A DNA stretch of 64,000 nucleotides from Lachnospiraceae bacterium UBA935 (GCA_002293525.1 DBDJ01000039.1:32063-96062), one strand, 5' to 3'; shown: positions 20,396 through 29,996, counted from the first letter of the stretch. The notes: generated by a model not told the origin, from the sequence alone. A program made the numbers and translations.

Positions 20396-22006
20396 ATGGC
20401 AACATCAAAAAAAAATAATAATATGACACCTGCGGTGATCTATGCTCGCTATTCTTCGCACGGTCAAACTGAGCAATCCATTGAGGGGCAACTGCGTGAT
20501 TGCTACGCTTTTGCCGAACGCGAAGGATATGCGATTGTGAGCGAATATATCGACCGTGCAATATCTGGCACAGGTGCCGATAATCGTCCTGACTTCCAGC
20601 GTATGATCGGTGATGCGGCAAAAAAACAATTTGCGGTAATTATCGTTTGGAAACTCGACCGTTTTGCCCGAAATCGCTACGATAGCGCAACTTACAAGAT
20701 GCGTCTTAAAAAGCACGGTGTTAAGGTAGTGTCGGCAACAGAAAATATATCCGACAACCCTGAAGGCATTATTCTCGAGGGCATGCTTGAAAGTATGGCA
20801 GAATACTATTCTGCCAACCTTGCGCAAAATGTGAAGCGTGGACAACGCGAGAGCTTATTAAAAGGGCATTATCTGGGTGGATCACCACCTATCGGTTACA
20901 AAATCGTTGATAAAAAGCTGGTTATAGACGAAAATAAGGTTCATATCATAAGGCGTGTCTTTGAAGAGTATGCAAGAGGCATTTCTAAAAAAGAGATACT
21001 TGCGGAGCTGACCGCAAAAGGTATAACCAATACCAACGGTAAACCTCTTACATCGTCGTGTTTTCAACATGCTTTGAAGAATGAAAAATATATAGGTATT
21101 TACCGGTTTAACGGCGAGGAAGTTCCGGGCGGATGTCCGGCTATAATAGATAAAAAGACGTTCTTGACTGTGCAAAATCGACTGGCTGAGCATCGAAAAA
21201 CTGGTGCGGCATCAACCGCTAAAACTGATTATTTATTACATGGGAAAGCTTTCTGCGGCAATTGCGGAACACGTATGGTAGGCGAATACGGGCGCGGCAA
21301 AGGCGGTGGGATGTTTTATTATTATAGTTGCGGCAAGAGAAAGCGGTATCATTCTTGCAATAAAAAATCGGAAAAAAAGGGGTTCCTTGAATGGTATGTT
21401 GTGGAACAAACGCTCGAATATGTGTTAAATAAACAACACATTGATTTTATCGCAGGACGTGTTGTAGCGGCATACAATGATGAATTTAGCAATAAGCGGA
21501 TAAAAGAATGTGAAAAGCTGATTGCCAAATTAGATGCAGACATAAATAAACTGATTGATACCATTGTCGTCAGCCCAGCGAAAGCGGCTGGACGGATAAC
21601 GGAAAAAATAGAACTATTGGAACTACAAAAAAACGACTTGGAAGTTGACTTGTCGAGACTGAAAATAGCCAATGAAATTCGCTATACAAAAAGCCAAATT
21701 GTGGCTTGGTTAAAATCTTTTTGCGACGGGGATTTAATGGACGAGAAATTTCAGCGCAAGATAATAGATGTCTTTATAAATAGTGTTTATGTGTACGATG
21801 ATAAAATAGTGATTTATTACAACATCCATGGAGGTAAACAAGTTTCTTACGTGGACATGCTTGATAGTACCGAGGAATTAGATGAAAATAACGGCGACGG
21901 TGTTCGAGCATTAAACCGTTCGCCCTGCTCAAGAAAAGCCAGTGTTGGCGCGGAAAGCGCGTGGATACTGGCTTTTTTATTTTCTATTTTATTTAGTTAT
22001 CTATAG
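20396..22006 (+). CDS. int: Large serine integrase
   Basis: 536 residues. N-terminal resolvase domain with nucleophile Ser20 in IYARYSSHGQTEQS and WKLDRFARNRYD; recombinase domain about 165-270 (PIGYKIVDKK); zinc ribbon about 285-345 (FCGNCGTRM and later Cys pair); coiled coil about 375-425, which governs integration versus excision. It integrates and, with a directionality factor not seen here, excises the prophage. The last 40 residues (DGVRALNRSPCSRKASVGAE onward) run through a terminator hairpin and look less conserved; they may have been created at the integration junction. Starts ATG 20396 with AGGGGG upstream. Confidence 0.95.
   Translation: MATSKKNNNMTPAVIYARYSSHGQTEQSIEGQLRDCYAFAEREGYAIVSEYIDRAISGTGADNRPDFQRMIGDAAKKQFAVIIVWKLDRFARNRYDSATYKMRLKKHGVKVVSATENISDNPEGIILEGMLESMAEYYSANLAQNVKRGQRESLLKGHYLGGSPPIGYKIVDKKLVIDENKVHIIRRVFEEYARGISKKEILAELTAKGITNTNGKPLTSSCFQHALKNEKYIGIYRFNGEEVPGGCPAIIDKKTFLTVQNRLAEHRKTGAASTAKTDYLLHGKAFCGNCGTRMVGEYGRGKGGGMFYYYSCGKRKRYHSCNKKSEKKGFLEWYVVEQTLEYVLNKQHIDFIAGRVVAAYNDEFSNKRIKECEKLIAKLDADINKLIDTIVVSPAKAAGRITEKIELLELQKNDLEVDLSRLKIANEIRYTKSQIVAWLKSFCDGDLMDEKFQRKIIDVFINSVYVYDDKIVIYYNIHGGKQVSYVDMLDSTEELDENNGDGVRALNRSPCSRKASVGAESAWILAFLFSILFSYL
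21935..21980 (+). terminator. Rho-independent terminator within the integrase 3' end
   Basis: Stem 21935-21943 with 21967-21975 (exact 9 bp), an inner GCGC stem, then TTTTTTATTTT. It would end the repressor-channel-integrase transcript some 30 bases before the integrase stop. Confidence 0.7.
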
Positions 22007-22113
22007 AAATTCGTAAAAATATGCCACATTTTTCATAGGTATGACACGAAATAATAGCACCGTATCACGATGATAATATCACCCGTTATTTATTTGGCAT
22101 GGTCATACCTTCC
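22007..22113. other. Prophage/host junction region, no gene
   Basis: AT-rich stretch between integrase and the first host ORF. The phage-side attachment site should lie here or in the integrase 3' end, but with only one junction in view the core cannot be identified. Confidence 0.4.
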
Positions 22114-22296
22114 TTACTTCATTGTCTTTCGGAAGTCGATAAGGGTATATATCACGCCAAACAGTTCCTCTGAACGCACTTCAAAAATGAGCGGAAAAAA
22201 CTTCAATTTCCCTATTTGCGAGGCATGTTCAATCATTTCCTTAATTTCATCGTCAAGCGGCAGCTTTAATGCGTCGGCACGTGCTTTCTCAGGCAT
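22114..22296 (-). CDS. Small protein resembling the C-terminus of DUF3788 proteins
   Basis: 60 residues from ATG 22296 with AAAGGG seven bases upstream. LPLDDEIKEMIEHASQIGKL then FEVRSEELFGVIYTLIDFRK resembles the last 60 residues of DUF3788 family proteins, which are usually about twice as long or more. It is therefore either a short stand-alone version or the remnant of a degraded host gene at the prophage border. It follows the nitroreductase-like gene in the same direction. Confidence 0.5.
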   Translation of the reverse strand: MPEKARADALKLPLDDEIKEMIEHASQIGKLKFFPLIFEVRSEELFGVIYTLIDFRKTMK

Positions 22297-22333
22297 ATAG
22301 ATGCCCTTTCAATCGCTTATTCTGCCGCTCTCT

Positions 22334-23128
22334 CTATGACTGTACCCAACTGACCAGGTATTTCAGATTGTTTTCGCGCTTCCGGTCCAGAACCTGAAAC
22401 TGACCTGAAAAACCTTTTTCTTTCGCCGCAATCTCAAAATGACAGATGGCGATTCCCATATCAATCCGGCTCATTTCCGTCTGGCCGGCCGAATAAAAAT
22501 GAAACTTGCTGCCTCCCTCCTTGACAATCCGCCATGGCTGGCCGTTGATCGCAGAAGGAGCCTGCCTTGCCGCTTCCAGAATCTCCGCATACTCATCGTC
22601 AGCAGCCAGTGGCGTGCTGAAATCACTGTCAAAGAACAGTTCCGTCCACGGCTTACGGTTTCCGGTATTGCTCTTGATCAGGCGGCCAAGCAATGACTTC
22701 TTATCGCCGGCATATCCGACCGGTGTAACTACCGGCAAAGCTTCGTCTTCGGCAAGCCCCATCGCCCGAGAAAAACCGCTGCGTCCAAATGTTCCTCCCA
22801 AGATCACCGTCCCCAGGCCCAGATCAGTCGCAAAAAGTATCATTTTCTCAAACAAATAGCCCGTATCTTCCATGCTGTAAGCCACTGCTTTTTTACATGC
22901 CGCCGCCACAAAAAAACGGGCTCCCCTGATAACACCATATGTACCTAGCTTTTCATTGCCGCTACCGTTGTTTTCCATATATTGTAGGCGGATCGTATTT
23001 CCAAATACTCCTTTTGAGTGATTGATCTCCTCAATATAGGCTAACAGCTTTTCCTGTTCTGCTTTTTTAACAGGCTCTGTGCTGTAACTGCGGACTGATT
23101 TTCTTTTCATAATACATGCAATATCCAT
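22334..23128 (-). CDS. Nitroreductase-family protein
   Basis: 264 residues from ATG 23128, preferred because AAGGAGG sits six bases upstream; ATG 23134 is within that site. Fold of FMN-dependent nitroreductases: an N-terminal RKSVRSYSTEPVKK block and two nitroreductase-like halves, the second with ARQAPSAINGQPWRIV. This is the arrangement of the 'putative TM nitroreductase' group. The reduced substrate is unknown. Stand-alone gene after radA. Confidence 0.85.
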   Translation of the reverse strand: MDIACIMKRKSVRSYSTEPVKKAEQEKLLAYIEEINHSKGVFGNTIRLQYMENNGSGNEKLGTYGVIRGARFFVAAACKKAVAYSMEDTGYLFEKMILFATDLGLGTVILGGTFGRSGFSRAMGLAEDEALPVVTPVGYAGDKKSLLGRLIKSNTGNRKPWTELFFDSDFSTPLAADDEYAEILEAARQAPSAINGQPWRIVKEGGSKFHFYSAGQTEMSRIDMGIAICHFEIAAKEKGFSGQFQVLDRKRENNLKYLVSWVQS

Positions 23129-23284
23129 GACCATCCTCCTTGTTTCATCTGCATTAATGTGTTGTAGTTACTTATTTTACTATATATGCCGGCTTGCATA
23201 TGGTTCAGAATCATGAAGTTATTGAAGACCTGTATCATAAGGCCAGAGAACGGAGGGTATTTTAAACAGAAAGTCAGCAAAAAC

Positions 23285-24661
23285 CTATATCAGGTCAACG
23301 GCATCCCGAACTGTCCGTACCCCGATCAGCTTCATGCCGTTCCAGTCCTTGCCGCCTTCCGTGCAGGCTGCGATACAGACCTGCGGCAGAACACAGGCAG
23401 TAAAGCCCAGTTTGGCTGCTTCCTGCACCCGCAGGGCCGGCAGGCTGACTGACCGGACTTCGCCGCTTAAGCCGACTTCACCGAAAACGATCATCTTGTC
23501 ATCGACTACCCGGTTCTTAAAGCTGGAGGCAATCGCCATGACAATCCCCAAGTCGATGGCCGGTTCGGCAATCTTCATCCCGCCCGCCAGATTGACATAG
23601 GCATCACTGGCGGCCATCTGCATGCCCAGACGCTTTTCTAAGACCGCCATCAGCAGGTTGAGCCGGTTGGTATCGGTCCCGGTAGCCTGCCTTCGGGGTA
23701 TCCCGAAATTACTCTGGTATACCAATGCCTGAATCTCAATCAAAATCGGCCTGGTTCCTTCTAAGGAACAGGCTACTACCGAACCGCTGGCTCCCTCCGG
23801 TTTGCCGCTCAGCATGTATTCCGAAGGATTGGGGACTTCCGCCAGTCCCGCGGAACGCATTTCAAATACCCCGATCTCGTTGGTAGACCCAAAACGGTTC
23901 TTTACCGCCCGCAGGATCCGATAAGCGGCATGACGGTCGCCCTCAAAATAAAGCACCGTATCCACCATATGTTCCAGTACTCTGGGTCCGGCCACTGTCC
24001 CCTCTTTTGTCACATGTCCCACAATGAAAATAGCTATGCCTAATCCTTTAGCCAACTGCAGCAAGAGCGCCGTAGACTCCCGTACCTGGGATACGCTTCC
24101 CGGAGCGGAGCTGATCTCCTCACTATACATCGTCTGGATTGAATCTATAATCACTGCTTGCGGCATTCTCTTACGAATGATCGTTTCAATCGTTGCCAGA
24201 TTGGTCTCACACAGCAGTTTCAAGGTGTCGCTGAACTTGCCGATGCGGTTTGCCCTTATCTTGATTTGCTGCAAGGATTCTTCTCCGGATATGTAGAGGA
24301 TCTCCCGTTGCGACACCGCAAGATTCCGACATACCTGCAGCAGAAGCGTCGATTTGCCGATCCCCGGATCCCCGCCGACCAGAATCAGCGAACCGGGAAC
24401 AATCCCGCCCCCCAGGACACGGTCTAACTCCGTAATACCGGCACTGATCCGTTCGGAATCGGACACTGTCACCTCTGACAAGGCGGCCGGAACAATGTCC
24501 TGCTGCCGACTCTGACCGGTACTCCCTTTGCTAGTCTTAGAAGCTATACTCTTCTCTTCGATAAAGGTATTCCACTCTTTACAGCCAGGGCATTGTCCCA
24601 TCCATTTCGCCGATTCATGTCCGCAGTTTTGACAATAAAATATAGTATCCCTTTTAGCCAA
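23285..24661 (-). CDS. radA: DNA repair protein RadA
   Basis: 458 residues from TTG 24661 (AAAGGAG upstream), giving the usual RadA length and N-terminus AKRDTIFYCQNCGHES; the frame extends to 24709 without need. It has a zinc finger CxxC...CPGC, Walker A GGDPGIGKSTL, the RadA-specific KNRFGSTNEIG motif, and a C-terminal Lon-protease-like domain. It is a RecA-like helicase that extends D-loops in recombination. It follows clpC in this genome, as often in Firmicutes. Confidence 0.97.
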   Translation of the reverse strand: MAKRDTIFYCQNCGHESAKWMGQCPGCKEWNTFIEEKSIASKTSKGSTGQSRQQDIVPAALSEVTVSDSERISAGITELDRVLGGGIVPGSLILVGGDPGIGKSTLLLQVCRNLAVSQREILYISGEESLQQIKIRANRIGKFSDTLKLLCETNLATIETIIRKRMPQAVIIDSIQTMYSEEISSAPGSVSQVRESTALLLQLAKGLGIAIFIVGHVTKEGTVAGPRVLEHMVDTVLYFEGDRHAAYRILRAVKNRFGSTNEIGVFEMRSAGLAEVPNPSEYMLSGKPEGASGSVVACSLEGTRPILIEIQALVYQSNFGIPRRQATGTDTNRLNLLMAVLEKRLGMQMAASDAYVNLAGGMKIAEPAIDLGIVMAIASSFKNRVVDDKMIVFGEVGLSGEVRSVSLPALRVQEAAKLGFTACVLPQVCIAACTEGGKDWNGMKLIGVRTVRDAVDLI

Positions 24662-24709
24662 ATTCTCTTCTCCTTTGGTTGTATCCTTGCTTTGTCTGTG
24701 ACTGTCCAT

Positions 24710-24919
24710 CCCTTGTGCGAAAAATGTGCGCCATATCAGGCTTTCTTCTGATAATGGCGCATGGCAGATCTATTTATTTACTATTTATTTACCACTTATT
24801 TACTATAAATATTACTATTTTTATATACGATATTTATATTCGCTATTTATATACGCTAATTCTTAATTCTTGACCCATAGTCTATTCCTGCTGATGATCT
24901 AATCCTGCTGATTCATACA
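24710..24919. repeat. AT-rich intergenic stretch with degenerate TATTTA repeats
   Basis: 24771-24857 is made of variants of TATTTATTTAC/TATTTATATACG. At 24886-24919 a short repeat (ATCAGCAGGATTAGA-like, two copies on the minus strand) follows the 24920 gene end. No gene or clear promoter other than AT-rich sequence that could serve radA. Confidence 0.5.
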
Positions 24920-25330
24920 CTAACGGATTATCTTAACACTTACTTCCCCCGCTTCCGCCAGCTCAACGCTGATAACCAGCTTGCCGCTGAGGTTTGTTTT
25001 CATCTTCCCGGCAGTACCGTCGTTAATGAACACCTGGTATTCCGCATTCTCCGCAAGCCCTACTGTGATCTGGGCATCTTCATTACCCTCTACGACAAAC
25101 TGGATTCCTTCTTCCGATTCCTTAAAATTCAAGACGCTAGTACCGGGAACCGACTCATATACAAACATGCCGTTCTTTTCCAGTTTCGTCATCGTTTTAT
25201 ACGTCTTGACCTTCCACAGATTCCCCCCGTATTCAAAATCTTCCAATTTTGCTTTGTTCTCCAGCTTGTGGTTACCGAAGCTGATAGTTCCGTCCGCACC
25301 GGCACACAGTAATTGCTCCACAACTGCCAT
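24920..25330 (-). CDS. Conserved beta-rich protein (labelled 'endosialidase' in relatives)
   Basis: 136 residues. Begins VVEQLLCAGADGTISFGNHK and continues as alternating strands with LEKNGMFVYESVPGTSV. Close relatives are common in Lachnospiraceae and carry the label endosialidase; from the sequence I see no catalytic motif for that, so I would not assign it. Own promoter possible upstream (TTGTTG, 18 bases, TATAAT on the minus strand). Strong AAGGAGG site. Confidence 0.7.
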   Translation of the reverse strand: MAVVEQLLCAGADGTISFGNHKLENKAKLEDFEYGGNLWKVKTYKTMTKLEKNGMFVYESVPGTSVLNFKESEEGIQFVVEGNEDAQITVGLAENAEYQVFINDGTAGKMKTNLSGKLVISVELAEAGEVSVKIIR

Positions 25331-25484
25331 CTTTATGTCCTCCTTATAAGTTTCCTGATATATTTACAGTATATTATATCTCACAGCTTAAATCTACAAC
25401 AATCAATCGTGATCAGTAATATCGGCGGCGCTACGTCACTGTTCACTGTCTGGCCGAAGTGTATCCAATGGCTACGTAATGGCA

Positions 25485-27926
25485 CTACTGCCTTACATCA
25501 AAGACCACTTCGCCCTTCTGATACCCGGCATGAACATGATCCCCTGCTTTCACGCGCCCAGCCAGGATCTCTTCCGCCAGCTTATCTTCTACCACCGACT
25601 GCAAAGCCCGTTTCAGCGGCCTTGCTCCCATCTTCGGCTCGGAATGCTTCTCCGCGATATGGTTCTTCAAAGCACTGCTGATGATCAGGCGGATGTTCAT
25701 CTGACTCTTGCACCGCTTAATAATATTATCCGCAAGCAGTGCCGTGATCTGATTCATCTCTTCCTTATCCAGCGGATGGAAGACCATGATCTCATCGATC
25801 CGGTTGATAAATTCGGGTTTAAATAGCTTCTTCACCTCCTCCATAACCCCTTTTTTCATCTTATCATAATCCTGTTCTTTTGTTGTCTGAGTATTAAATC
25901 CTAGATTCTTCGGATCGACGATCCGCTGCGCCCCGGCATTGGAGGTCATGATCAGGATGGCATTCTTAAAGCTGACCTTCCTTCCCTTGGAATCGGTAAT
26001 ATGGCCGTCATCCAACACCTGAAGCAAGATATTGAAGACATCCGGATGCGCCTTTTCGATCTCGTCAAACAACACTACCGAATAAGGATTCCGGCGAATC
26101 TTCTCACTCAGCTGCCCGCCGTCATCAAAGCCCACATAACCGGGAGGCGACCCGATCATCTTTGAAACCGAATGCCCTTCCATATATTCCGACATATCCA
26201 CGCGGATCAGGGCATTCTCCGAACCGAACATCGCCTCGGCCAGAGCCTTGCTCAGCTCCGTTTTCCCGACACCGGTAGGGCCCAGGAAAAGGAACGAACC
26301 GATCGGGCGGTTCGGATCCTGCAGGCCGACTCTTCCCCGGCGCATTGCTTTAGCAACTGCCGATACCGCATCGTGCTGGCCGATGACGCGCTTATGGAGG
26401 ATGGACTCCAGTTTCAGCAAGCGCTCGCTTTCCTTTTCCGCCAGCTTTTTGACCGGTATCTTGGTCCAGACGCTGGCTACTTCCGCGATGACATTCTCAT
26501 CGACGATATTGGGCATTTCCGTCTGCTTTTTATCGTTACGGTCTTTAATCTTTTCATACTTCTTGATTAAGAGGCTCTGATCCCGCTTTATCTCCCTGGC
26601 CCGGTCATATTCACCCAGCTTCAGGACGTTTTCCAGCTGTTCGTCCATGGCTTCGATCTCAGAGGTGAGTTTCTTGACCTGTTCGGGGACATAGGCGATT
26701 TTCAGCCTGACGGCGCTGGCGGCTTCGTCAATTAAGTCAATGGCTTTATCGGGCAGATTCCGGTCATTGATGTAGCGCTCGGACAAAAGAACCGCCGCTT
26801 CAATGGCATCTTCCGTGATCGTCGTCTTATGGTGTTCTTCGTATTTGAAGGCAATGCCTTTCAGGATACGGATCGCCTCCGCCGCCGTCGGCTCAGCCAC
26901 GTTCACGGGCTGGAAACGGCGTTCCAGGGCCGCGTCGCGCTCCACATATTTGTGATATTCGGTAATCGTGGTAGCCCCAATCAGCTGGATCTCGCCTCTG
27001 GCAAGGGACGGCTTCAGGATGTTGGAAGCGTCTATCGCGCCTTCGGCTCCGCCGGCGCCGATGATCGTATGCATTTCATCCAAGAACAAGATGACGTTGC
27101 CGTCGTCAATCACTTCCTTGATTACTTTTTTGATGCGCTCTTCAAACTCGCCCCGGTACTTGCTGCCGGCGACCATGCCGGAGAGATCCAGGGTCAGCAC
27201 TCTTTTGTTCTGTACGGTAAAAGGTACCTCGCCGGATATGATACGGGAGGCCAGCCCCTCTACTACGGCAGTCTTGCCGACACCCGGCTCACCGATCAGA
27301 CAGGGATTGTTCTTGGTCCTCCGGCTTAGGATCTGGACGACCCGGCGGATCTCTTCTTCCCGGCCGATGATCGGATCCAACTTTCCGTCTGCCGCTAACG
27401 CGGTCAGGTCGCGGCTGTACTGCTCCAGTACGGATACGCCTTTTTTCTTATTTTGCTTCTTAAACAGCTCTTCTTTATAAAGGGAGGCATCTTCGCCGAT
27501 CGAGATCAAAGTGTCTACGTATAATTTCTGAATCGAGGTACCCATGGTATTTAAGAGCCGGATTGCAACATTCTCGCCTTCTTTGATCATGGCCAGAAGC
27601 AGATGTTCGGTTCCGGTCCGGTCCATCCGGAAACGTTCCGCCTGCCTGTGGGCTTCTTCCAGCACACGGACTGCTCTGGGAGAATAGCCGTCCTTTCCCA
27701 TCGTAGCTACGACCGTATCCGGGACGATGAGATCACGGATCATTTCTAGCAGCCGCAATTCATCGACGCCGTTGTCATGCAGGACTTTGGCTGCTACACC
27801 GGTTCCTTCTTTGAGAAGGCCCAATAAGATATGCTCCGTTCCGACATAGCCGACCCGCATGCGGGCCGCTATTTTTTCTGAAAGTATAAGCGCTTTTCGG
27901 GCTTTTTCGGTAAATTGAGAATACAC
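25485..27926 (-). CDS. clpC: ATP-dependent Clp protease ATP-binding subunit ClpC
   Basis: 813 residues from GTG 27926 (GGGAGG upstream). N-terminal double Clp-N domain (1-145), first AAA+ module with GEPGVGKTAV and FLDEMHTIIGAGG, a middle coiled-coil with UVR-like EYDRAREIKRDQ, second AAA+ module with GPTGVGKTELSK, and a D2-small domain. It unfolds substrates for ClpP and helps protein quality control. The usual ctsR-mcsA-mcsB neighbours are not present, so control differs from the Bacillus operon. Confidence 0.97.
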   Translation of the reverse strand: MYSQFTEKARKALILSEKIAARMRVGYVGTEHILLGLLKEGTGVAAKVLHDNGVDELRLLEMIRDLIVPDTVVATMGKDGYSPRAVRVLEEAHRQAERFRMDRTGTEHLLLAMIKEGENVAIRLLNTMGTSIQKLYVDTLISIGEDASLYKEELFKKQNKKKGVSVLEQYSRDLTALAADGKLDPIIGREEEIRRVVQILSRRTKNNPCLIGEPGVGKTAVVEGLASRIISGEVPFTVQNKRVLTLDLSGMVAGSKYRGEFEERIKKVIKEVIDDGNVILFLDEMHTIIGAGGAEGAIDASNILKPSLARGEIQLIGATTITEYHKYVERDAALERRFQPVNVAEPTAAEAIRILKGIAFKYEEHHKTTITEDAIEAAVLLSERYINDRNLPDKAIDLIDEAASAVRLKIAYVPEQVKKLTSEIEAMDEQLENVLKLGEYDRAREIKRDQSLLIKKYEKIKDRNDKKQTEMPNIVDENVIAEVASVWTKIPVKKLAEKESERLLKLESILHKRVIGQHDAVSAVAKAMRRGRVGLQDPNRPIGSFLFLGPTGVGKTELSKALAEAMFGSENALIRVDMSEYMEGHSVSKMIGSPPGYVGFDDGGQLSEKIRRNPYSVVLFDEIEKAHPDVFNILLQVLDDGHITDSKGRKVSFKNAILIMTSNAGAQRIVDPKNLGFNTQTTKEQDYDKMKKGVMEEVKKLFKPEFINRIDEIMVFHPLDKEEMNQITALLADNIIKRCKSQMNIRLIISSALKNHIAEKHSEPKMGARPLKRALQSVVEDKLAEEILAGRVKAGDHVHAGYQKGEVVFDVRQ

Positions 27927-27967
27927 TTATTTTGCCTCCCTATCTGTCAGGATCTATGTTATACTGA

Positions 27968-27990
27968 ACGTCTCTGGGTTTCAGGGACGT
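27968..27990. terminator. Hairpin between the SH3 protein and clpC
   Basis: Stem 27968-27976 with 27982-27990 (9 bp with one G-U), 5-base loop; no T-run on the minus strand. Weak terminator or leader structure. Confidence 0.4.
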
Positions 27991-28010
27991 CCTATAGACA
28001 TTGCCATCCC

Positions 28011-29405
28011 CTATAAATCTTTATCATCCATATTTAGGAATTCAAATTCAAACTCATCGTCATCATTGATAAAATTCTGCGGTTTTCGGGGCGGGTTATT
28101 GCCCGGCCGGTTAGCGGGGCGGGGCGGCTGACCGGATCTTTCTGCTGCGTGAAGTTCCGGGTTTCCCGGACGCCCTGGCCGACGGTTATCTGACGGCTGT
28201 CTTGACGACGACTGTGGCTGTCTTGACGACGACTGTGGCTGTCTTGACGACGACTGTGAGCTCCTTGGCGGCCGGGACTCTTGATCTGATGCAGGCCGCG
28301 GCTGGCGCTGGCCGGAACGTGGATCTCCTCTCCTGTCACCGTCACGGTTCATCCGTCCGGCCGGCTGGTTTCGCCGAAAGTCATCGTCATCTTCTTCCTC
28401 TTCCTCCTCATCTTCATCGTAGTCATTATAGAGATCGCGTATCTTAAAGAACAGTACCGCTACGATTAAAGCCAGAGCAACAATAAGCACTGCCAGGATA
28501 ATAATAATGATTCTTCCGTTTCTGACCTGACCCTCATATTTCTCCGTGGTCTGCTCTACTGTTTCTCTTAAGCTGATCAGGTCCGGGACATTATACTTTA
28601 CTCCTGCTTCGTTATCATATATATTATACTCATATTCACCGACCTCATTGGCTTCATAATGAACTTCATAAAGTACCGCCTGATCACCAGTTTCGTCAGC
28701 CGGTGCCGCCGAAGTGCCGGCCGGGCCTTCATCACCGGCGCCATCATCACCGTCTTCCGCCGGATCTGCTTCTGACGTTGTATCTTCCGACTGTTCCCCC
28801 TCATCGGTGCTACCTTCCGATGGCGTGGTCGAGATCAGATCGTAGCGAACATAGCCGGTTATTTCTCTGTTATTGTAAGTGCACCGCATCTGATACCACA
28901 GTTTCCCGGAGCTGTCGGTAGCCTCCCCGATCAGGGTAATCTGTGTCCCGCTGGGAAGTGATGTTATCCTGCTGTGAGAAGTGGATGCCCCGCTGCGAAC
29001 CACTACATCGCTGTTGCTGATTGTCGCCTGCACTTCTCCGATCGCCGTCGGCACCGTTGCCGGCGGTTCCGCTGCTGAAGTTTCGGTCGTCTCAGCCGTG
29101 GTATCGGAAGAGCCGCTGTCACCGCTCACTTCCACGAGATCGGAGCGAATGTAGCCGTAAGCATTGTTGCCGACCGCTATTCGGTACCATAGCATACCCG
29201 AAGAATCTGTGGCTTCTCCTTCCGACGGGAATGTTTTCCCCTTTTCGGTACTTCCCACTACCTCACTGGAAGTACTGGCCTCTGCCCTGATCTTCGCCGT
29301 ATCCGCACTGACGGTCAACTGCGCTGCCGCTGCCGACATCACATTGGCCCACAGGCTAAACAATAAAACCCCGATCATCAGCTTCTTTTGGTAATTTTTT
29401 TTCAT
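28011..29405 (-). CDS. Membrane protein with two extracellular SH3b domains
   Basis: 464 residues from ATG 29405 (GGAGGG upstream). Signal peptide (residues 1-30, ending SAAAAQ), two bacterial SH3 domains (about 32-90 and 125-190; AKIRAEASTSSEVVGS and VVVRSGASTSHSRITS), an acidic linker, a membrane helix (IIIIILAVLIVALALIVAVL), then a cytoplasmic tail rich in Asp/Glu, Arg, Pro, Ser and Gln with tandem SSSRQPQ units. SH3b domains bind cell wall, so it probably links wall state to the cytoplasm. It lies 84 bp upstream of clpC. Confidence 0.85.
   Translation of the reverse strand: MKKNYQKKLMIGVLLFSLWANVMSAAAAQLTVSADTAKIRAEASTSSEVVGSTEKGKTFPSEGEATDSSGMLWYRIAVGNNAYGYIRSDLVEVSGDSGSSDTTAETTETSAAEPPATVPTAIGEVQATISNSDVVVRSGASTSHSRITSLPSGTQITLIGEATDSSGKLWYQMRCTYNNREITGYVRYDLISTTPSEGSTDEGEQSEDTTSEADPAEDGDDGAGDEGPAGTSAAPADETGDQAVLYEVHYEANEVGEYEYNIYDNEAGVKYNVPDLISLRETVEQTTEKYEGQVRNGRIIIIILAVLIVALALIVAVLFFKIRDLYNDYDEDEEEEEEDDDDFRRNQPAGRMNRDGDRRGDPRSGQRQPRPASDQESRPPRSSQSSSRQPQSSSRQPQSSSRQPSDNRRPGRPGNPELHAAERSGQPPRPANRPGNNPPRKPQNFINDDDEFEFEFLNMDDKDL
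28199..28260. repeat. 21-bp tandem repeat inside the SH3 protein gene
   Basis: Three near-perfect copies starting at 28199, 28220 and 28241; encode the SSSRQPQ repeats. In-frame period, so copy number can vary without breaking the gene. Confidence 0.85.
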
Positions 29406-29419
29406 TTTTCCCTCCAAGT

Positions 29420-29543
29420 ATATAAACTCATACAGCATTGCAACTCTTTCGTCTCGGCGCAGTGTCTTCTCATAGCATCTTACCTGCGTGAGGCTTCGCC
29501 TGCGGCAGTTGTTTTACATCTCTTTCGTCTAGCCGCAGTGTGA
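29420..29543. repeat. Intergenic direct repeat around CTCTTTCGTCT
   Basis: CTCTTTCGTCTCGGCGCAGTG (near 29446) recurs with changes as CTCTTTCGTCTAGCCGCAGTG (near 29520). The second copy adjoins the 3' end of the 29544 gene, where a related GATCACACTG word is also found inside the coding end. Confidence 0.5.
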
Positions 29544-29996
29544 TCAGAATACTTCGCGGCGGTATCTTTTCTGACCAGTGTGATCCTCATCCCGCTCTGC
29601 CTTGCCGTAACCGCCCATAATGTGTAATTTACGGATATCCTCTTCATAGGCTTTATGGTAATCTGCTTCACATTTTTTACATACGCGACCGGAGCGGATA
29701 CTGACCCCGCACATCTCACATAGTAGAAAACTCTTGGAATCCTTAGTTATTTCAAACCTTTCTTCCTTGATCATATTGTTGATCGACCTTCGGGTCACCC
29801 CCGTAAACTCTGAGATAACGGACACATTGGCACCGGGATTTTCTTCCAGATAATTACGGACTTTGCCATAATCGTCATATTCACGCTTTCCGCATACTTC
29901 ACATTTATATTCTCCAAGTCCCTGAAATATCATAACACCTTCACATTCTGGGCATACGCTGGGACGGCTAAATTCTTCTAACTCGATTCGTTTCAT
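29544..29996 (-). CDS. Zinc-ribbon/HTH protein, YvyF-like
   Basis: 150 residues. First zinc ribbon CPEC...CEVC (15-37), a helix-turn-helix (VSVISEFTGVTRRSINNMI, 58-77), then a second zinc site CEMC...CKKC (92-110). This order resembles YvyF/TIGR03826 proteins, which sit in flagellar operons of Bacilli, but no flagellar gene is present here. Likely a regulator. Start ATG 29996 after GGGGGAT. Confidence 0.75.
   Translation of the reverse strand: MKRIELEEFSRPSVCPECEGVMIFQGLGEYKCEVCGKREYDDYGKVRNYLEENPGANVSVISEFTGVTRRSINNMIKEERFEITKDSKSFLLCEMCGVSIRSGRVCKKCEADYHKAYEEDIRKLHIMGGYGKAERDEDHTGQKRYRREVF

Larger units (their letters stand above)
1..22010. mobile_element. Prophage (one end of a temperate tailed phage; continues past the left edge)
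   Basis: Runs from capsid and portal genes at the left edge to a large serine integrase that ends at 22006. The order integrase, accessory gene, repressor, operators, Cro, early/replication genes, late regulator, terminase, portal, protease, capsid is that of a lambdoid/HK97-like siphovirus of Firmicutes. The right boundary is put just after the integrase because host genes (22114 onward) follow. The left boundary, tail and lysis genes are outside the window, so completeness and the second attachment site cannot be judged. Confidence 0.95.

Noticed and set aside
24771..24857. Possible replication origin or iteron set in TATTTA-rich stretch
   Set aside because: Repeats are irregular, no DnaA boxes were seen, and the place between radA and a housekeeping gene gives no support.
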